Part shown: positions 6,142-8,460 of the stretch, piece by piece
Layout: each line of letters begins with the position of its first letter
How positions within the stretch are numbered: position 1 is the first letter of the stretch
Assembly (NCBI GenBank): GCA_031394045.1
Contig: JANMWN010000093.1
Span: 1 to 8,460, forward strand
Reading direction: 5' to 3'
Length of the DNA stretch: 8,460 nt
From: JANYIP01 sp031394045
GTDB lineage: Bacteria > Actinomycetota > Actinomycetes > Prado026
Made by a program: the position numbers and the translations under genes
The notes under the pieces: generated by a model
The model's database searches: none
The model's input: the letters and a program-made list of their open reading frames with translations, nothing else
Told to the model about the DNA's origin: nothing

Positions 6142-6759
6142 ATGCAGCCACAGGTCTTCGAGTACGACCCACCGGACCGGTTCGTCGCCGGCACGGTCGG
6201 GGAGCCTGGGCACCGCACGTTCTACCTGCAGGCCAGCGGCGGCGGACGGGTGACCAGCGTCGCGCTGGAGAAGCTGCAGGTGGCCGCGCTCGCCGAGCGG
6301 GTGGACGAGATCCTCGACGAACTGCTGCGACTCTCGGGCGGCACCGCTGCGCCCGCCGTGGCCCCGCTCGGCCTCGACGACCGGGCGCCGCTGGACTCGC
6401 CGGTGACCGAGGAGTTCCGGGTCGGCACGATGAGCCTGGCCTGGGACACCGACGCCGAGGTGCTCGTCATCGAGGCCCATGCCCAGGTCGAGGCGACCGC
6501 GGACGAGAGCCGGGACGACGTACCCGGCGTTGCGGCTGCTGACGCTGCTGACGATGCTGACGCTGCTGACGGTGCCGCTGAGGCGGACGCCGAGGGGGAC
6601 GTGCTGCGGGTGCGGCTGTCGGCGGCGGCGGCTCGGGCCTTCGCCAAGCGGGCGTCGATCGTCGTCGGGGCGGGGCGGCCCCCGTGCCCGTTCTGCGGGC
6701 TGCCGCTGGACCCCAGCGGGCACCTGTGCCCCCGCTCGAACGGGTACCGCCGCCGGTGA
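6142..6759 (+). CDS. DUF3090 family zinc-ribbon protein
   Basis: A 205-residue actinobacterial conserved protein of unknown function (DUF3090/TIGR03847). The N-terminus VFEYDPPDRFVAGTVGEPGHRTFYLQA is highly characteristic. VALEKLQVAALAERVDEILDEL forms a probable amphipathic helix, EEFRVGTMSLAWD and VLVIEAHAQVE look like beta strands, and LRVRLSAAAARAFAKRASIVVGAGRP leads to the C-terminus. The end is a zinc-ribbon-like motif: Cys182-x2-Cys185 with His194 and Cys196 (PFCGLPLDPSGHLCPRSNG). An Ala/Asp-rich segment (about residues 128-151), built from a 9-base DNA repeat, is inserted before the last strand and is probably a disordered loop. The ATG at 6142 is chosen over the open frame further upstream, which is antisense/overlap within the phosphatase gene. 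Its stop overlaps the GTG of the kinase-like gene. It is the third member of the phosphatase/kinase trio; a role as adaptor or substrate-binding partner is inference. Confidence 0.9.
   Translation: MQPQVFEYDPPDRFVAGTVGEPGHRTFYLQASGGGRVTSVALEKLQVAALAERVDEILDELLRLSGGTAAPAVAPLGLDDRAPLDSPVTEEFRVGTMSLAWDTDAEVLVIEAHAQVEATADESRDDVPGVAAADAADDADAADGAAEADAEGDVLRVRLSAAAARAFAKRASIVVGAGRPPCPFCGLPLDPSGHLCPRSNGYRRR
6535..6570 (+). repeat. Four tandem 9-bp units GCTGCTGAC inside the DUF3090 gene
   Basis: Units lie at 6535-6543, 6544-6552, 6553-6561 (one mismatch, GATGCTGAC) and 6562-6570. They are in frame and encode AAD-AAD-DAD-AAD (residues 132-143); more degenerate Ala/Glu/Asp codons follow to about 6600. 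The unit length keeps the frame, so copy-number change would alter loop length only. Confidence 0.9.
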
Positions 6760-7478
6760 CGTCGCCCCTGCCGATCGCAGGCGCGCTCGAGCTGCTCGCC
6801 GAGGGGGAGCTCGACGTGCAGGGCCGGCTCGTCGACGCGTCGAACGCGACGCTGTACTGCGGCATCACCCTGTCCGGGGTCGAGGCGGTCTGCGTCTACA
6901 AGCCGATCGCGGGGGAGCGGCCGCTCTGGGACTTCCCCGACGGGACGCTCGCCTTCCGCGAGGTCGCTGCGTACGCCGTCTCGGCCGCGTCCGGCTGGGA
7001 CCTCGTACCCCCGACGATCCTGCGCGACGGCCCGTACGGCCCCGGGATGTGCCAGCTGTGGATCGATGTCGACGAGAGCGTCGACCTCAGCGACCTGGCC
7101 CGCAGCGACCACCCGGACCTGCGCCGGATGTCGGTGCTCGACAGCGTCATCAACAACGCCGACCGCAAGGGCGGCCACCTGCTGCCGACCGAGCAGGGGC
7201 GGGTGTACGGCGTCGACCACGGTGTCTGCTTCTCGGTGGAGGACAAGCTCCGCACCCTGCTCTGGCAGTGGCGGGGCGACTCGCTCGACGACGAGAGCCT
7301 CGAGGTCCTGGCTGCGCTGCGGGCCGACCTCGACGGCGCGCTGGGCGTGACCATGCGCGAGCTGCTGGCCGAGGACGAGGTACGCCGGACGATGCGCCGG
7401 GTCGACCGGCTGCTGCACAGCGGTCGGCACCCGCAGCCGTCCCGGGACTGGCCGGCCATCCCGTGGCCACCGTTCTGA
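6756..7478 (+). CDS. SCO1664 family protein, PI3/PI4-kinase-like predicted kinase
   Basis: A 240-residue protein matching the SCO1664 family (TIGR03843), which has distant similarity to phosphatidylinositol 3-/4-kinases. Kinase-like landmarks can be seen. AVCVYKP provides a candidate ATP-binding Lys49. DFPDGTLAFREVAAYAVSAASGW follows with Glu69, and VPPTILRDGPYGPGMCQLWI resembles the nucleotide-lobe hinge. NNADRKGGH (Asn133-His141, Asp136) resembles a catalytic loop, and VYGVDHGVCF (Asp154-His155-Gly156) resembles the metal-binding motif. The C-terminal part is helical and ends in Pro/Trp-rich sequence. The substrate (lipid, inositol sugar, protein or other) is unknown. The start is GTG 6756, giving a GTGA overlap with the DUF3090 stop; an in-frame ATG at 6684 lies inside DUF3090 and encodes a non-family-like extension. 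Translational coupling with DUF3090 suggests joint stoichiometry. The stop is 24 bp before mshC. Confidence 0.9.
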   Translation: MTSPLPIAGALELLAEGELDVQGRLVDASNATLYCGITLSGVEAVCVYKPIAGERPLWDFPDGTLAFREVAAYAVSAASGWDLVPPTILRDGPYGPGMCQLWIDVDESVDLSDLARSDHPDLRRMSVLDSVINNADRKGGHLLPTEQGRVYGVDHGVCFSVEDKLRTLLWQWRGDSLDDESLEVLAALRADLDGALGVTMRELLAEDEVRRTMRRVDRLLHSGRHPQPSRDWPAIPWPPF

Positions 7479-7489
7479 CGCCTCGGCCT

Positions 7490-7502
7490 TAGGCTGGCGC
7501 GC
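7490..7502 (+). promoter_or_regulatory. Predicted -10 element for a leaderless mshC mRNA
   Basis: TAGGCT at 7490-7495 is followed by 7 bases (GGCGCGC) and GTG 7503. It sits in the 24-bp gap after the kinase-like gene and no Shine-Dalgarno is present. This matches the arrangement before 5406 and 6142. It implies that mshC can be transcribed separately from the trio. Confidence 0.55.
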
Positions 7503-8460
7503 GTGGAGTCATGGAGCGCGCCCGACGTACCCCGCCTGGCCGGCGAGCCGCCGCCGTTGCGTGTCTTCGACACCGCGTCGGGCACCGTACGGCCGGTCGC
7601 GGCCGGGCCCCTGGCCCGGATGTACGTCTGCGGCATCACGCCCTACGACGCCACGCACCTGGGGCACGCGGCGACCTATCTGGCCTTCGACCTGCTCGGC
7701 CGGGTCTGGCGGGACGCGGGGCACGACGTGCGGTACGTGCAGAACGTCACCGACGTCGACGACCCGCTGCTGGAGCGTGCGGTCGCCACCGGCCAGGACT
7801 GGCGCGAGGTGGCCCGGCGCGAGACCGAGCTGTTCCGTACGGACATGACGGCGCTACGGGTCCTGCCGCCGCAGGAGTACATCGGCGCGGTCGAGTCGAT
7901 CCCGCTGGTGGTCGACCTGGTGCAGCAGCTGCGCGCGAGCGGGCAGGCGTACGACGTTGATGGCGACACGTACTTCTCGGTGCACTCGGACGAACGCTTC
8001 GGGGACGTGTCGGGGCTCAGTCGTGACGAGATGCTGGCGCTGTTCGCCGAGCGCGGCGGCGACCCGGACCGGCCCGGCAAGAAGGACCCGCTCGACTGCC
8101 TGCTGTGGCAGGCCGCGCGTCCGGGCGAGCCGTCGTGGGAGACCTCGCTCGGCTCGGGGCGCCCCGGCTGGCACATCGAGTGCAGCGCCATCGCGCTGCA
8201 CTACCTCGGCATGTCCTTCGACGTGCAGGGCGGCGGGCGCGACCTGGTGTTCCCGCACCACGAGATGAGCGCGTCCGAGGGGCAGGTCGTCACCGGGCAG
8301 TGGCCGTTCGCGCGTACGTACGTGCATGCCGGCATGGTCGGGCTGGACGGCGAGAAGATGTCGAAGTCGCGCGGGAACCTGGTCTTCGTCTCGAAGCTGC
8401 GCGAGTCCGGCGTCGACCCGATGGCGATCCGGCTGGCGCTGCTCGGGCACCACTACCGCA
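7503..8460 (+). CDS. mshC: Mycothiol ligase MshC (cysteine:GlcN-Ins ligase), 3' end outside window
   Basis: MshC (EC 6.3.1.13) joins L-cysteine to GlcN-Ins with ATP, the third enzymatic step to mycothiol, the main actinobacterial thiol. The frame is open from GTG 7503 to the window edge: 319 complete codons of an expected 410 or so. The N-terminus MESWSAPDVP resembles the mycobacterial MshC start. Class I synthetase signatures are TPYDATHLGHA (HIGH motif as HLGH, residues 52-55) and EKMSKSRGN (KMSKS, 285-289). Likely zinc ligands are Cys43 (YVCGITPYD), Cys227 (WHIECSAIAL) and a His in FPHHE (252/253). It differs from cysteinyl-tRNA synthetase (CysS) by sequence such as ITPYDATHLGHAATY, GRPGWHIEC and RVLPPQEYIGAVESI, which are MshC-like, and by its neighbourhood. 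The start is supported by the -10 element 7 bases upstream. The trio of unknown function lies immediately before it. Confidence 0.96.
   Translation, partial: MESWSAPDVPRLAGEPPPLRVFDTASGTVRPVAAGPLARMYVCGITPYDATHLGHAATYLAFDLLGRVWRDAGHDVRYVQNVTDVDDPLLERAVATGQDWREVARRETELFRTDMTALRVLPPQEYIGAVESIPLVVDLVQQLRASGQAYDVDGDTYFSVHSDERFGDVSGLSRDEMLALFAERGGDPDRPGKKDPLDCLLWQAARPGEPSWETSLGSGRPGWHIECSAIALHYLGMSFDVQGGGRDLVFPHHEMSASEGQVVTGQWPFARTYVHAGMVGLDGEKMSKSRGNLVFVSKLRESGVDPMAIRLALLGHHYR

Noticed and set aside
5343..6218. Open minus-strand frame of 291 codons
   Set aside because: Antisense to the histidine phosphatase and without recognisable domains.
6535..6570. CRISPR-like repeat array
   Set aside because: Units are 9 bp, contiguous without spacers and in frame inside a coding gene.
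6222..7430. Open minus-strand frame of 402 codons
   Set aside because: Antisense across the DUF3090 and kinase-like genes; low-complexity Ser/Ala runs come from the reverse of the 9-bp repeat.
7854..8453. Open minus-strand frame of 199 codons
   Set aside because: Antisense to mshC, which carries intact HIGH-like and KMSKS motifs.
7503..8460. Cysteinyl-tRNA synthetase (cysS) instead of mshC
   Set aside because: The protein starts like MshC (ESWSAPDVP), has TPYDATHLGHAATY and GRPGWHIEC blocks, and lies beside the genes that accompany mshC in other actinobacteria.

Overview
The window is high-GC DNA (roughly 70%, strong G/C at third codon positions) from an actinobacterium. The marker is mshC, the cysteine ligase of mycothiol synthesis, a pathway confined to Actinomycetota. 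An F420-dependent oxidoreductase and the actinobacterial kinase/phosphatase/DUF3090 gene trio agree with this. The gene order and a 13E12-type HNH gene suggest the Nocardioides/Propionibacteriales side of the phylum, but the genus is inference.

Layout. 1-372 (+): C-terminal part of a DUF222/13E12-type HNH endonuclease, cut by the window edge. 430-2396 (-): an aldo/keto reductase followed, with a 4-bp stop/start overlap, by a degenerate RecD2-like protein that has lost its ATPase motifs. 2397-2465: divergent promoter region. 2466-4333 (+): an Rv3520c-type F420 oxidoreductase overlapping uppP (undecaprenyl-diphosphatase) by 4 bp. 4361-5335 (-): a CorA-type Mg2+/Co2+ channel, convergent with uppP. 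5406-8460 (+): MSMEG_4193-type histidine phosphatase, DUF3090 zinc-ribbon protein, SCO1664-type PI3/4-kinase-like protein and mshC (3' end outside the window).

How the genes relate. The last four genes are the most coherent block: a predicted kinase, a predicted phosphatase/phosphomutase and a zinc-ribbon protein of unknown role, lying directly before the mycothiol ligase. The order uppP - phosphatase - DUF3090 - kinase-like - mshC resembles the mycobacterial region around Rv2136c-Rv2130c, here with corA placed between uppP and the phosphatase on the opposite strand. The trio's substrate is unknown and is the best candidate for an undescribed system here.

Expression. Three genes of this block (phosphatase, DUF3090, mshC) have the same arrangement, a TAGGNT hexamer ending exactly 7 bases before the start codon and no Shine-Dalgarno. 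This predicts leaderless transcripts. Other genes start by stop/start overlap (GTGA at 3512 and 6756, CTGA at 1398) or with a good Shine-Dalgarno (GGAGG before 2466). I saw no tRNA, rRNA, CRISPR array, insertion sequence or phage feature.
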